From: Actinomycetota bacterium
GTDB taxonomy: Bacteria > Actinomycetota > Actinomycetes > Mycobacteriales > Micromonosporaceae
Assembly: GCA_005885555.1 (NCBI GenBank)
Contig: VAWN01000046.1
Span: forward strand, 1-64,000
Reading direction: 5' to 3'
DNA: 64,000 bases
The number at the start of each line of letters is the position of its first letter. Within the stretch, counting starts at the first letter, position 1. Positions 36,166 to 47,524 of this stretch are shown in pieces. The notes beneath the pieces are model-generated. The model was not told where the DNA came from. It did no database searches and saw only the letters and a program-made list of their open reading frames with translations. The position numbers and the translations under genes were made by a program.

Positions 36166-36963
36166 TCACCCGTCGAGCGGCGGGAACATCGCGCAGAACC
36201 GGCGGAACGCCACCACCTGCCGGCCCGGCTTGAGGGCGTACCGCGCACCGGGCACCGCACCGTGCACCAGCGCGTCGAGCGCATCCGGCCCGGCGCCGGC
36301 CGTCCCGACCGCGACCCGGGCGACCGCCCCGTCGTACGTCGGGGTACCGCCGGTGACGACCGTCGATGCGCGGTCCGCCGGCCCGATCTCGGTCACCACC
36401 ACGCTCGGGCTGAACGCGCGCGCGAGGAACCGGTTCGCGAACAGTTCGCCTTCGACGGTCAGCTCCCCGAACGGCCCCAACGTGATTTCCTTCCCGAAGT
36501 GCGCCACGTCGAACGCGTTCTCCACGAGGACGTCGGTCGGCACGGTGACCCGCCGCACCACCGCGCCGACGAGGCGCTGCCGCTGCGCGACCTCGCGGAT
36601 CACCCGTGCGAAGCCGTGGTCGTCGGTGCCGCCCGCGCCGAGCCGGAAGAACAGCGCGTCGCCGGCGAGCACGGTGGGGTACTCGCGCACGGACAGCCGC
36701 GCCTTCGCCGAACCGAGCGCGATCCGCTTGCCGTGGAACGGACACACGATGCGGTCACCGCAGCGCCTGCCGCCGTACCCCAGATGTGCGCCACGGTGCG
36801 GGCAGCGCGCGTCGAACACCCGGACCCGCCGCTCGTCCTCGCGCACCGCGATGAGCGCGCGCCGTCCCACCGTCAACGGGGTGATCTCACCGGACAGCTC
36901 CTGCGCGAGCGCGAGGAAGTACCACCCGCTGTGTATGCGCTCGGGAACCACCGGACTCATCAT
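36166..36963 (-). CDS. Rieske [2Fe-2S] oxygenase-like protein
   Basis: 265 aa. The N-terminal Rieske domain binds a [2Fe-2S] cluster through ARCPHRGAHLGYGG (C-x-H) and RIVCPFHGKRI (C-x2-H). The downstream mononuclear-iron region reads VENAFDVAHFGKEI: the Asn/Asp and first His of the usual D-x2-H-x4-H are there, but the second His is absent. Electron-transfer partners are not adjacent. It may be an oxygenase with altered metal ligands or a non-catalytic relative. ATG 36963 and 36960 are tandem; the ribosome-binding site is weak. It lies 38 bp from the GDE gene on the same strand. Confidence 0.85.
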   Translation of the reverse strand: MMSPVVPERIHSGWYFLALAQELSGEITPLTVGRRALIAVREDERRVRVFDARCPHRGAHLGYGGRRCGDRIVCPFHGKRIALGSAKARLSVREYPTVLAGDALFFRLGAGGTDDHGFARVIREVAQRQRLVGAVVRRVTVPTDVLVENAFDVAHFGKEITLGPFGELTVEGELFANRFLARAFSPSVVVTEIGPADRASTVVTGGTPTYDGAVARVAVGTAGAGPDALDALVHGAVPGARYALKPGRQVVAFRRFCAMFPPLDG

Positions 36964-37001
36964 GTCAGGGCCTGCGGTACCCGTCCGGCCCCGCGAACGG
37001 G

Positions 37002-38720
37002 TTACCGGAGGAGCCGCCGGGCGCGGAGCAGCTCGGCGACGCCGAGGGCGTGGAACGGGGCGCCACCGGCCCGGTGCGGCGGTTCCCCGTCGACCAGTTC
37101 GCTGACCGAACCGAGGCCGTACTCGTCGAGGTGCGCGGCCAGCCCGTCGAGCACTCCGGCGGCGGGCCGGCCGGCCGCGTGGCAGGCGCCCGCGTAGGCG
37201 CCGGCCAGCCAGGGCCACGCGCTGCCCCGGTCGCGGTCGCCGCCGCGGTACCCGTACTCGTGCGCGGCCAGCGAGCGCAACCCCAGCGGGGTCAACAGGT
37301 ACCGGCCGACCGCGTCGAGCGGTTCGGCACAGGTACCGTCCAACGGCGCGTACGGCAGCGACCACGCGAGCACCTGCAGCGGCCGCAGCACCGGATCGTC
37401 GTACGGCCCGCTGCCCGCCAGCGGGTACCGCGGCGGTGGCGCGTCCACGACGTCGTAGAGCCAGCCGTCCGGCGCCGGGTACCGCTTGGCGAACCCGGCC
37501 CGGGCCACGTCGTACCGGGCCAGCCACCCGGCCGGGTCGGCACCGGCCAGCTCGCACAACCGCGCGACGGCACCGAGCGCGTTGACCCACAGGGCGTTCT
37601 CGCCGACCGGCTTGCCCGCCGCGCCGCACAGCAGCCCGTCGGCCGGATCCGGCTCGTCCCCGTCGAGTCCCGCCGCCAGTGCCGGAAGCAGCTCCGCGGC
37701 GAGGTCGGCGTCGCCGGTGCGGATGACGTGCCGGGCCACGGCATGCGGGTACCACAGCGTGTGGTGCGGGTACCCCCGCAGGAGCGCGCGGCCCTCGGCG
37801 GCCCGCCCGGTCTCCAGGAACAGCCCCTCGTATGCGGCCAGCACGTCGCCCCCGGCCGCGGGATACCCGGCGACCACCCGCGGACCGGTGACGATGTGCG
37901 CGTCCGCCGCGAGCGCGAGCCGCGCGTCCACCGCGTCGGCCGGCTTCGCGGCGGTGACCACGGCGCGCGCCCGGCCCCGCGCGGCGGACACGACGGCGGT
38001 CGCGGGCGGCGGCCGCCGCGCCGGATCGCCGGCCCACGCGCACACCTCCATCGCCTCGCCGGCCGCGAGCCGGGCGGTGAACGTGCCGGCGTGCCAGAGG
38101 TCCTCGCTGCCGTCGCGGGTGCGCGCGCCGCACCACCAGGTGCCGTCGGGGCGCCAGCCGGGCCCGGCGATCCGGTACGCGTGCTCGACCACGACGCCGT
38201 CGGCGACCGGCTCGACTGCGGGCGGCGGTCCGGCGATGCGGGCGGCACCGGCGTCGCGCCAGGTGCACAGCGCGGCGAGGGACAGTTCGACCGGTTCGGT
38301 GGCGGCGAGCATGCGGTGCACCACGGCGACGCCGGTCCGCCCGCGCTCCATGGCCAGCTCGCGCTCGACCACCACGCCGCCGATCCGCCAGCGCCAGCGC
38401 GGTACGCCGTCGGTCAGGTCGAAGGACTCCAGCAGCCGGTGCCCGTGCGGGGCGGTCGCGCCCGAGGCCCACTCGTGCACGGCCAGCTCGACGCGCGCGC
38501 CGGATGTGAGCGTCACCACCGGATCGAGGGTGAGAAGAGCCACCTTGCGGTCCGCGGTCACCAGCAGGCCGTGCTGCCGCCGGGTCCGCAGTCCGGCGAC
38601 GGTACCCATGGCGTATCCGCCGGTACCGTCGCTGCACAGCCATTCCCGGTCGGCTCCGCCGCCCTCGGTCAGGGAGGTGCACACCTGGGTACCGAACACG
38701 AACCGAGCTCGCGTTCGCAT
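37002..38720 (-). CDS. Glycogen debranching enzyme-type protein (GDE N-terminal domain + amylo-alpha-1,6-glucosidase fold)
   Basis: 572 aa, cytoplasmic. The N-terminal beta domain has the family start GADREWLCSDGTGGYAMGTVAGLRTRRQHGLLVTA. The C-terminal part is an alpha/alpha barrel (GH133-like) with LETGRAAEGRALLRGYPHHTLWYPHAVARHVIRTG, ENALWVNALGAVARL and SAWPWLAGAYAGA. It is somewhat shorter than typical 650-700-aa members. Predicted role: removal of alpha-1,6 branches or hydrolysis of glucan stubs, fitting the adjacent glgX-treY-treZ-malQ genes. It is divergent from glgX across 112 bp. AAGGA lies just before ATG 38720. Confidence 0.85.
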   Translation of the reverse strand: MRTRARFVFGTQVCTSLTEGGGADREWLCSDGTGGYAMGTVAGLRTRRQHGLLVTADRKVALLTLDPVVTLTSGARVELAVHEWASGATAPHGHRLLESFDLTDGVPRWRWRIGGVVVERELAMERGRTGVAVVHRMLAATEPVELSLAALCTWRDAGAARIAGPPPAVEPVADGVVVEHAYRIAGPGWRPDGTWWCGARTRDGSEDLWHAGTFTARLAAGEAMEVCAWAGDPARRPPPATAVVSAARGRARAVVTAAKPADAVDARLALAADAHIVTGPRVVAGYPAAGGDVLAAYEGLFLETGRAAEGRALLRGYPHHTLWYPHAVARHVIRTGDADLAAELLPALAAGLDGDEPDPADGLLCGAAGKPVGENALWVNALGAVARLCELAGADPAGWLARYDVARAGFAKRYPAPDGWLYDVVDAPPPRYPLAGSGPYDDPVLRPLQVLAWSLPYAPLDGTCAEPLDAVGRYLLTPLGLRSLAAHEYGYRGGDRDRGSAWPWLAGAYAGACHAAGRPAAGVLDGLAAHLDEYGLGSVSELVDGEPPHRAGGAPFHALGVAELLRARRLLR

Positions 38721-38832
38721 GGTCCTTCTTATGATTGAAATGGCTCGTCAGGGTACTGACTCGTTACGGTGGTGAGCCGCCGCGGCGAGTTGAGTTCCCT
38801 CGGTGAGCGTAGCGGTACAGACAGGAGTCGAC

Positions 38833-39362
38833 ATGCAAGTGTGGCCAGGTGCGCGCTATCCGCTCGGTGCGACGTACGACGGCACCGGCACCAACTTCGC
38901 GCTCGCCTCACAGACCGCTGACGGCGTCGAGCTGTGCCTGTTCGACGCCGACGGTCAGGAACGGCGCGTCGAGCTGTACGAGGTCGACGCGTTCGTCTGG
39001 CACGGGTACCTGCCCGGCATCGAGCCCGGCCAGCGGTACGGGTACCGGGTGCACGGGCGGTACGAGCCGCGCCGCGGGCACCGGTTCAACCCGCACAAGC
39101 TGCTGCTCGACCCGTACGCGAAGGCGGTCGACGGGGAGATCGAGTGGGACCCGGCGCTGTACGGCTACGAGCTGGACAGCCCGGACCGGATGTCCACCCG
39201 CGACTCGGCCCGGTTCATGCCCAAGGGCGTCGTGGTCAACCCGTACTTCGACTGGGGCAACGACACGCTGCCGCGGATCCCGTACCACCACACGGTCATC
39301 TTCGAAGCGCACGTCAAGGGTCTGACGATGCGGCACCCGGGCATCCCCGAGGAACTGTGGTG

Positions 39363-39363
<1 letters not shown>
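38833..39363 (+). CDS. glgX: GlgX/TreX N-terminal part (CBM48), first half of a split gene
   Basis: 176 aa from ATG 38833 (CAGGAG 6 nt upstream; GTG 38803 also possible). This is the N-terminal CBM48 beta-sandwich and linker of the isoamylase/GlgX family: MQVWPGARYPLGATYDGTGTNFALASQTADGVELCLFD, GYRVHGRYEPRRGHRFNPHKLLLDPYAKA, and IFEAHVKGLTMRHPGIPEELW followed by TGA. In intact GlgX the text after PEEL continues with about 11 residues (RGTYAGLAHP-type) into the catalytic barrel. Here roughly 28 nt are missing and the frame changes. The stop overlaps the ATG of the second half (TGATG). Confidence 0.9.
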
Positions 39364-40907
<1,544 letters not shown>

Positions 40908-40911
40908 CAGG

Positions 40912-43140
40912 TTGATCCCGGGAGCGACCTACCGGGTACAGGTGCGGCCCGACTTCGACATGGACGCCGCGGCCGGGCTCGCCGGGTACCTGGCCGACCT
41001 GGGCGTCACGCACCTGTACTCCGCGCCGATCCTGGACGCCGCGGAGGGCTCCGAGCACGGGTACGACGTGGTGGACCCGACCCGGGTCGACCCCGGCATC
41101 GGCGGGCTTCCAGCGCTCGACCGGCTGGTGGCGGCGTTGCGGGGCAAGGGACTCGGGCTGGTCGTGGACATCGTGCCCAACCACCTCGGGGTGGCCGACG
41201 CGCACGAGAACCGGGCCTGGTGGAGCGTGCTGCGCGACGGGCCGGCGTCGCCGTACGCCAACTGGTTCGACATCGACTGGTCGCGCGGGCGGTTGCTGAT
41301 CCCGGTGCTCGGCGACGACGACGGTCCGGCCGACCTGTCCATTGTGGACGGTGAGCTGCGGTACTACGAGCACCGGTACCCGATCGCCGCCGGCACCGGT
41401 GGCGGTACCCCGGCGGAGGTGCACGACCGGCAGCACTACGAGCTGGTCTCCTGGCGCCGGGCGAACGAGGAGCTCAACTACCGGCGGTTCTTCTCGATCG
41501 CCGGGCTCGCCGGGGTACGGGTCGAGCGGGAGGAGGTCTTCGCGGCCATCCACGCCGAACCGCTGCGCTGGATCGCCGAGGGGATCGCCGACGGGCTGCG
41601 CATCGACCATCCCGACGGGCTGCGCGACCCGGTCGGATACCTGCACCGGCTGCGGGCCGGCACGCCGGGCGCGTGGATCGTGGTGGAGAAGGTCCTCGAA
41701 GCCGGCGAGGAACTGCCGGACTGGCCGGTCGCCGGTACCACCGGCTACGACGCGCTGCGCGAGGTGTGCGGGCTGTTCGTCGACCCGGCCGGGCGGCGCG
41801 CGTACCCGTCCCGCGTCTCCTGGGCCGAGACGGCCCGCACCGGCAAGGTGGAGGCGGCCACCCGGCTGCTCGCCGCGGAGCTGACCCGGCTGACCCACCT
41901 GATGCCCGTCGACGTCGACGTGCGCGAGGCGCTCGTGGAACTGGCCGCCGACTTCCCGGTGTACCGCAGCTACCTGCCCGACGGCGAGCGGTACCTGACC
42001 GAGGCGCTGGCCCGCGCCCGCAAGCGTCGCCCGGACCTGCCGTTCGACCTGCTCGAACCGCGGCTGCGCGACCCGCACGACGAGCTTGCCGTGCGGTTCC
42101 AGCAGTTCACCGGCGCGGTGATGGCCAAGGGCGTGGAGGACACCGCGTTCTACCGGTACACCCGGTTCATCGCGCTCAACGAGGTCGGCGGCGCGCCGGA
42201 CCGCTTCGGGGTGCCGCCGGAGGAGTTCCACGCGGCCGCGACCCGGCGGGCGCAGCGCTGGCCGGACGGGATGACCGCGCTGTCCACCCACGACACCAAG
42301 CGCTCGGAGGACGTGCGGGCGCGGCTGGCGGTACTGTCCGAGATCCCGGACGAGTGGCACGCGGCGTTCGCGCGGTGGAACGCGGCGGAGCCGGTACCCG
42401 ATCCGGAGTTCGCGGCGCTGCTGTGGCAGACGGTCGCCGGGGCGTGGCCGATTTCCCGGCAGCGCCTCGTGGACTACGCGACGAAGGCGGCGCGGGAGGC
42501 GTCGGTGCGCACCTCGTGGGATGCGCCCGATCCCACGTTCGAAGACGCGGTCATCCGATCAATCGACGCGATCTATGCCGACCGCGCGCTGGGGGCCGAC
42601 ATCGCCGCGTTCGTCGCGCGGATCGAGGGGTACGGCTGGTCCAACGCGCTCGGCCAGAAGCTGGTCCAGCTGCTCATGCCCGGGGTACCGGACATCTACC
42701 AGGGCACCGAGCTGTGGGACGACTCGCTGGTCGATCCGGACAACCGCCGGCCCGTCGACTTCGCCGTCCGGCGCGCGCTGCTGGCCCGGCTCGACGCCGG
42801 CTGGCTGCCGCCGATCGACGCCTCGGGAGCGGTGAAGCTGCTCGTCACGACGCGGGCGCTGCGGGTACGGCGGGATCACGACCTGACCGGCTACGCCCCG
42901 GTACCGGTGGAGGGGCCGGCCGCCGGACACGTCGTGGCCTTCCAGCGGGGCGACGTCATCGCGCTCGCCACCCGGCTGCCGGTCGGGCTGCACCGGCGCG
43001 GCGGGTGGCAGGACACGATCCTCCGATCACCGTGCCAAGAATTTGACGAAGTGCTAACCCGCAGATCCTTTTCTGGCCCGGCTGTGCTCATCGGCGAAAT
43101 ACTGAACCGGTATCCCGTGGCACTGTTGGTGGCAACATGA
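40912..43140 (+). CDS. treY: Malto-oligosyltrehalose synthase TreY
   Basis: Rearranges the reducing-end alpha-1,4 bond of maltodextrins to alpha-1,1, giving maltooligosyl trehalose. 742 aa from TTG 40912, family length. GH13 motifs: VDIVPNHLGVADAHENRAWW, DGLRIDHPDGLRDP (nucleophile Asp), WIVVEKVLEAGEELP (Glu) and ALSTHDTKRSEDVRARL, plus TreY-specific AKGVEDTAFYRYTRFIALNEVGG and LMPGVPDIYQGTELWDDSLVDPDNRRPVD. AAAGG lies 9 nt before TTG. It follows glgX by 4 bp and overlaps treZ by 4 bp (ATGA), a tight operon. Confidence 0.97.
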   Translation: MIPGATYRVQVRPDFDMDAAAGLAGYLADLGVTHLYSAPILDAAEGSEHGYDVVDPTRVDPGIGGLPALDRLVAALRGKGLGLVVDIVPNHLGVADAHENRAWWSVLRDGPASPYANWFDIDWSRGRLLIPVLGDDDGPADLSIVDGELRYYEHRYPIAAGTGGGTPAEVHDRQHYELVSWRRANEELNYRRFFSIAGLAGVRVEREEVFAAIHAEPLRWIAEGIADGLRIDHPDGLRDPVGYLHRLRAGTPGAWIVVEKVLEAGEELPDWPVAGTTGYDALREVCGLFVDPAGRRAYPSRVSWAETARTGKVEAATRLLAAELTRLTHLMPVDVDVREALVELAADFPVYRSYLPDGERYLTEALARARKRRPDLPFDLLEPRLRDPHDELAVRFQQFTGAVMAKGVEDTAFYRYTRFIALNEVGGAPDRFGVPPEEFHAAATRRAQRWPDGMTALSTHDTKRSEDVRARLAVLSEIPDEWHAAFARWNAAEPVPDPEFAALLWQTVAGAWPISRQRLVDYATKAAREASVRTSWDAPDPTFEDAVIRSIDAIYADRALGADIAAFVARIEGYGWSNALGQKLVQLLMPGVPDIYQGTELWDDSLVDPDNRRPVDFAVRRALLARLDAGWLPPIDASGAVKLLVTTRALRVRRDHDLTGYAPVPVEGPAAGHVVAFQRGDVIALATRLPVGLHRRGGWQDTILRSPCQEFDEVLTRRSFSGPAVLIGEILNRYPVALLVAT

Positions 43141-44873
43141 CGGAATTCGCGGTCTGGGCGCCCACGACGTCCCGGGTACAGCTGCGCATCGAAGGAGTTG
43201 ACATCCCGATGCGCGCCGGCGCGCGCGGCTGGTGGTATGCCGAGGTGCCGGATGTCAAGCCGGACACCGATTACGCATACCTGCTCGGCGACGGCGACCA
43301 GTTGCTGCCCGACCCGCGGTCGTTGTGCCAGCCGCACGGGGTACACGGGTTGAGCCGGGTCTACGACCACTCCGCATTCGAATGGACCGACCAGTCCTGG
43401 ACCGGCCGGCAACTGCCCGGCGCGGTGCTCTACGAGCTGCATGTCGGCACGTTCACTCCGACCGGTACCTTCGACGCCGCCATCGAGAGGTTGGACCACC
43501 TGGTCGACCTCGGTGTCGACCTGGTCGAGCTGCTGCCGGTCAACGCGTTCAACGGCGAGCACAACTGGGGGTACGACGGGGTGTGCTGGTTCGCCCCGCA
43601 CGAGCCCTACGGCGGGCCGGACGGGCTGAAGCGGTTCGTCGACGCCTGCCACAACAGAGGGCTCGGCGTGGTACTCGACGTGGTGTACAACCACTTCGGG
43701 CCGTCCGGCGCCTACGCCCCGACGTTCGGGCCGTACCTCGCCGAGACCGAGAACACCTGGGGCCGCTCGGTCAACCTGGACGGGACGCACTCCGACGAGG
43801 TGCGCCGGTACATCGTCGACAGCGTCCGGATGTGGCTGCGCGACTACCACGTCGACGGGCTGCGGCTGGATGCGGTACACGCGCTGCACGACCGGCGCGC
43901 GGTCCACATCCTCGAAGAGCTGGCCGTCGAGGTCGAGTCGTTGTCGGCGCACCTGGGCCGGCCGCTGTCGCTGATCGCCGAGTCCGACCGCAACGACCCG
44001 CGGTTGGTCACCCCGCGCGAGGCGGGCGGGTACGGGCTGACCGCGCAGTGGGCCGACGACGTGCACCACGCGCTGCACGCGCTGCTGACCGGCGAACGGC
44101 AGGGGTACTACGTCGACTTCGGCTCCCTGGAGTGCCTGGCCGACGTGCTGCAGGAGGTGTTCGTCCACGCGGGCACCTGGTCGACGCTGCGCGGGCAGAC
44201 CCACGGGCGACCGGTGGACCGGGACCGCATCCCGGGGCACCGGTTCGTCGCCTACCTGCAGAACCACGACCAGATCGGCAACCGGGCGGCCGGCGACCGG
44301 ATCTCCGACTCGGTCTCCGACGGGCTGCTCAAGGTCGGCGCGACGCTGCTGTTCGCCGGGCCGTTCACGCCGATGCTGTTCATGGGCGAGGAGTGGGCCG
44401 CCGGTACCCCCTGGCAGTTCTTCACCAGCCACCCCGAACCGGACCTCGCCATGGCGGTCGCGATCGGGCGGCAGCGCGAGTTCGCCAACCACGGCTGGTC
44501 GCCGACGGCCGAGGTACCCGATCCGCAGGACCCGGCCGCCTTCCAGCGCTCGAAGCTGGACTGGTCGGAGCTGGCCCGCCCGCAGCACCGGGAGATGCTG
44601 GACTTCTACCGGCGCCTGATCCGGCTGCGCAAGTCCCGGCCGGAGCTGTCCGACCCGCGGCTGGACCGGGTACAGGTGACGTGCGGCGCCGAGTACCTGG
44701 TGATGAGCCGGGACGGCCTCGCGGTGGTCGGCAACTTCGCCCGCGCGCCGCGCCGGGTCGCGCTGCCCGGCCCGCCGCGCGACGTGCTGTTCGCCACCGA
44801 CCCCGGGCTGGTGCTGATCCGCAGCTCGATCGAGCTGCCGGCGCAGTCCGCGGCGGTCGTCGCCTGCGGTTGA
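43137..44873 (+). CDS. treZ: Malto-oligosyltrehalose trehalohydrolase TreZ
   Basis: Releases trehalose from maltooligosyl trehalose, completing the TreXYZ route. 578 aa. N-terminal CBM48-like domain (TEFAVWAPTTSRVQLRIEG), then GH13 barrel motifs: VLYELHVGTFTPTGTFDAAI, LDVVYNHFGPSGAY, DYHVDGLRLDAVHAL (nucleophile), LSLIAESDRND (Glu), AYLQNHDQIGNRAAGDR. The start overlaps treY. It converges on malQ with 8 bp between stops. Confidence 0.97.
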   Translation: MTEFAVWAPTTSRVQLRIEGVDIPMRAGARGWWYAEVPDVKPDTDYAYLLGDGDQLLPDPRSLCQPHGVHGLSRVYDHSAFEWTDQSWTGRQLPGAVLYELHVGTFTPTGTFDAAIERLDHLVDLGVDLVELLPVNAFNGEHNWGYDGVCWFAPHEPYGGPDGLKRFVDACHNRGLGVVLDVVYNHFGPSGAYAPTFGPYLAETENTWGRSVNLDGTHSDEVRRYIVDSVRMWLRDYHVDGLRLDAVHALHDRRAVHILEELAVEVESLSAHLGRPLSLIAESDRNDPRLVTPREAGGYGLTAQWADDVHHALHALLTGERQGYYVDFGSLECLADVLQEVFVHAGTWSTLRGQTHGRPVDRDRIPGHRFVAYLQNHDQIGNRAAGDRISDSVSDGLLKVGATLLFAGPFTPMLFMGEEWAAGTPWQFFTSHPEPDLAMAVAIGRQREFANHGWSPTAEVPDPQDPAAFQRSKLDWSELARPQHREMLDFYRRLIRLRKSRPELSDPRLDRVQVTCGAEYLVMSRDGLAVVGNFARAPRRVALPGPPRDVLFATDPGLVLIRSSIELPAQSAAVVACG

Positions 44874-44881
44874 CCCGCGGC

Positions 44882-46669
44882 CTAACTTCTCCGGGCCAGA
44901 ATCCGCGCGATGGCGAGCATGCGTTCGTCACCGATCAGCTCGTCCAGCGGTACCGGCAGCGGGATGCGCCAGTTGGGGTACCCGTCGACGGTACCGGGCA
45001 GGTTCGGCTGCCGTACCTCGCCGAGCGCGTCGTACGGCGAGGCCATCACCAGGCGGCACGGGGTACGGGCGAGCAGCATGTGCAGTGCCGGTACCGGTGC
45101 CTCGCCGGCCAGCCCCTCGGCCGCGAGCAGGTCGCGCAGCGCCGCCCGGTCCGCCTCGGCGACGGCCAGTTCCTCGGCGACCGTCCGCCCCAGGATGCCC
45201 AGCTGCGCCCGTACCCGGACGTGCTCGTCGGTGAGGAATCCCGGCACGGTCGGCAGGTCGTGGGTGGAGATGCTGGCCAGCGCCAGCCTCGGCCACTCGG
45301 CCGGGGGTAGGAACGGCTGCCCCGGCTCCTCCCACCGGCGCGTGAACCACAGCACCGCCGAGCCGAGCACCTGCCGCTCGCTCATCGCCTGGCGCACCTC
45401 CGGCAGTACCGTGCCGAGGTCCTCGCCGATCACCACCGCGCCGGCCCGGTGCGCCTCGGCGATGAGCGCGCCGAGCATCGCCGGCCCGTCGTAGCGCACG
45501 TACGTACCCTGGTCCGGCGAGCCGCCCGGCGGGATCCACCACAGCCGCCAGAGCCCGGCGACGTGGTCGACCCGCAGGCCCCCGCCGTGCCGGAGGGAGG
45601 CGGCGAGCAGGTCGCGGTAGGCGCGGTACCCGGTGGCGGCCAGCCGGTCCGGTCGCCACGCGGCCAGCCCCCAGTCCTGGCCGAGCTGGTTGAACGCGTC
45701 CGGCGGCGCGCCGATCCGGATACCCTGAGCCAGTACGTCCTGCAGCATCCAGCCGTCCGCGCCGCCCGGGTCGATGCCGACCGCGAGGTCGTGCACGATG
45801 CCGATCTGCATGCCGGCGGCGGCCTTCGCGGCCGCCGCGAGCTGCTCGTCGCACAGCCGTTGCAGCCACGCGTGGAAGGCGACCCGGTCGGCGGCCGCGG
45901 CACGGGCACGGGCCACCCCGGGACCGTCGGGGCGGTGCAGCTCCGCCGGCCACCGCCGCCAGTCCGCGCCGTGCAGCTCGGCCAGCGCGCAGTACGTCGC
46001 GAAGCCGTCGTCGCTCGGGCGCGGGTTCTCCGTGCGCCACAACAGTTCCAGCGCCTGCCGCTTGGCGTCCCACACCGCGTCGTAGTCGATGAGGTCGGTG
46101 TCCGCGGGCGGGCGCAGCCGGTCCACCGCCGCGCGGGTGTCGGGGTCGGCCAGGCGGTACGCGGAGGTGTCCTCGACGCGCAGGTACAGCGGGTTGACGT
46201 AGCGCCGGCTGGACGGCGAGTACGGCGATGCGGGTACCGGCCGGATCGGGGGTACCGCGTGCAGCGGGTTGAGCAGCAGCGCACCGGCCCCGGTCTCGGC
46301 GGCCCACTCGGCGAACCGGGCCAGGTCGGCGAAGTCGCCGGCACCCCAGGAGGCGGCCGACCGCAACGCGTAGAGCTGCAGCATCCAACCCCAGGTGCGG
46401 GCCGGCTCGGGCAGCCTGTCCGGCGTGACGATGACGGTGGTGCCGTCGGGCCGCTCGTACCAGCCGGGCTCGCCGTCGGTCGTCACCAGCGTCCGGGGGC
46501 GGTCGGGGATCTCCTTGAGCGCGGTCTTCGGCCGTGTCGCGTCGACGCCGAGCACGCCGAGGACCGCCACCACCACGTCCGGGTCGACGTGGACCAGCCG
46601 GCCCTGCCAGTCCCAGTACGACGTCGCCACGCCGTACGCCCCGGCCAGCTCCACGAGTGCCGCGTCCAT
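44882..46669 (-). CDS. malQ: 4-alpha-glucanotransferase (amylomaltase)
   Basis: Disproportionates maltodextrins, transferring alpha-1,4-glucan segments. 595 aa, GH77. The N-terminal extension before the barrel is as in actinobacterial MalQ. Motifs: LNPLHAVPPIRPVPASPYSPSSRRYVNPLYLRVED, GIVHDLAVGIDPGGADGW, GGLRVDHVAGLWRLWWIPPG (nucleophile Asp), VVIGEDLGTVLPEVR (Glu) and ISTHDLPTVPGFL. ATG 46669 is chosen because TACCGT lies exactly 6 nt upstream (leaderless). It works with the neighbouring TreXYZ enzymes on storage glucan. Confidence 0.96.
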   Translation of the reverse strand: MDAALVELAGAYGVATSYWDWQGRLVHVDPDVVVAVLGVLGVDATRPKTALKEIPDRPRTLVTTDGEPGWYERPDGTTVIVTPDRLPEPARTWGWMLQLYALRSAASWGAGDFADLARFAEWAAETGAGALLLNPLHAVPPIRPVPASPYSPSSRRYVNPLYLRVEDTSAYRLADPDTRAAVDRLRPPADTDLIDYDAVWDAKRQALELLWRTENPRPSDDGFATYCALAELHGADWRRWPAELHRPDGPGVARARAAAADRVAFHAWLQRLCDEQLAAAAKAAAGMQIGIVHDLAVGIDPGGADGWMLQDVLAQGIRIGAPPDAFNQLGQDWGLAAWRPDRLAATGYRAYRDLLAASLRHGGGLRVDHVAGLWRLWWIPPGGSPDQGTYVRYDGPAMLGALIAEAHRAGAVVIGEDLGTVLPEVRQAMSERQVLGSAVLWFTRRWEEPGQPFLPPAEWPRLALASISTHDLPTVPGFLTDEHVRVRAQLGILGRTVAEELAVAEADRAALRDLLAAEGLAGEAPVPALHMLLARTPCRLVMASPYDALGEVRQPNLPGTVDGYPNWRIPLPVPLDELIGDERMLAIARILARRS

Positions 46670-46675
46670 CCCCGC

Positions 46676-46681
46676 ACGGTA
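46676..46681 (-). promoter_or_regulatory. Leaderless -10 box of malQ
   Basis: TACCGT on the minus strand, 6 nt before ATG 46669. Confidence 0.6.
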
Positions 46682-46727
46682 TCCCGGCGGTTGTGCATGG
46701 CGCGTGGGACTGGGCAAGGATGTTCAC

Positions 46728-47507
46728 ATGAGTCTCACTGAAACGCCCGCGGTCCGGCTGCGGGACGGGGTGTCGATGCCGCTGCTCGGGTTCGGGACCT
46801 GGCAGGCGACCGGGCGGCGCGGCTACGCGGCGGTGCTCGAAGCGCTGCGCGTGGGGTACCGGCATCTGGACACCGCGACGTTCTACGGCAACGAGACCGA
46901 GGTCGGGCGGGCGGTACGGGACAGCGGGGTACCCCGCGACGAGGTGTTCGTCACCACCAAGATGCCGCCGGGGCGGGCCGGCCGGGAACGGCAGACGCTC
47001 GCCGAGAGCCTGCGCCAGCTGGGCATGGACCGCGTCGACCTGTGGCTGGTGCACTGGCCGCCGGGCGACCGGGCGCGGCTGGGCACGTGGCGCGAGTTCC
47101 TCGCACTGCGCGACGAGGGCCTGGCGCGGTCGGTCGGGGTGAGCAACTACAGCATCCGTCAGATCGACGAGCTGACCGAGGCGACCGGTGCGGCGCCGGC
47201 GGTGAACCAGATCCCGTGGAGCCCGTTCCAGTACGACGCCGGGCTGCTGGCCGCGCATCGGGAGCGGGGCGTGGTGGTCGAGGGGTACAGCCCGTTCAAG
47301 GGCAGCGACCTGCGCCATCGGGTGCTGGCCGGGATCGCCTCGGCGCACGGGGTGACGCCGGCCCAGGTGGTACTGCGCTGGCACGTGCAGCACGAGGTGG
47401 TGGTGATTCCGAAGTCGGTGACCCCGGCGCGGATCAAGGAGAACTTCGACGTCCTCGGGTTCGAGCTGACCGCCGAGGAGATGGCCGCCATCGACGGGCT
47501 GCGCTAG
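46728..47507 (+). CDS. Aldo/keto reductase (2,5-diketogluconate reductase-like)
   Basis: 259-aa NADPH-dependent reductase of the AKR5 type. Motifs: MPLLGFGTWQATG, YRHLDTATFYGNETEVGRAV (Asp and Tyr of the catalytic tetrad), VFVTTKMPPG (Lys), DLWLVHWPPGD (His), SVGVSNYS and VIPKSVTPARIKENFDVLGFELTAEEM. AAGGA lies 7 nt before ATG 46728. The substrate is unknown. It is divergent from malQ. Confidence 0.93.
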   Translation: MSLTETPAVRLRDGVSMPLLGFGTWQATGRRGYAAVLEALRVGYRHLDTATFYGNETEVGRAVRDSGVPRDEVFVTTKMPPGRAGRERQTLAESLRQLGMDRVDLWLVHWPPGDRARLGTWREFLALRDEGLARSVGVSNYSIRQIDELTEATGAAPAVNQIPWSPFQYDAGLLAAHRERGVVVEGYSPFKGSDLRHRVLAGIASAHGVTPAQVVLRWHVQHEVVVIPKSVTPARIKENFDVLGFELTAEEMAAIDGLR

Positions 47508-47524
47508 CGACCGCGGCCCGGTCC

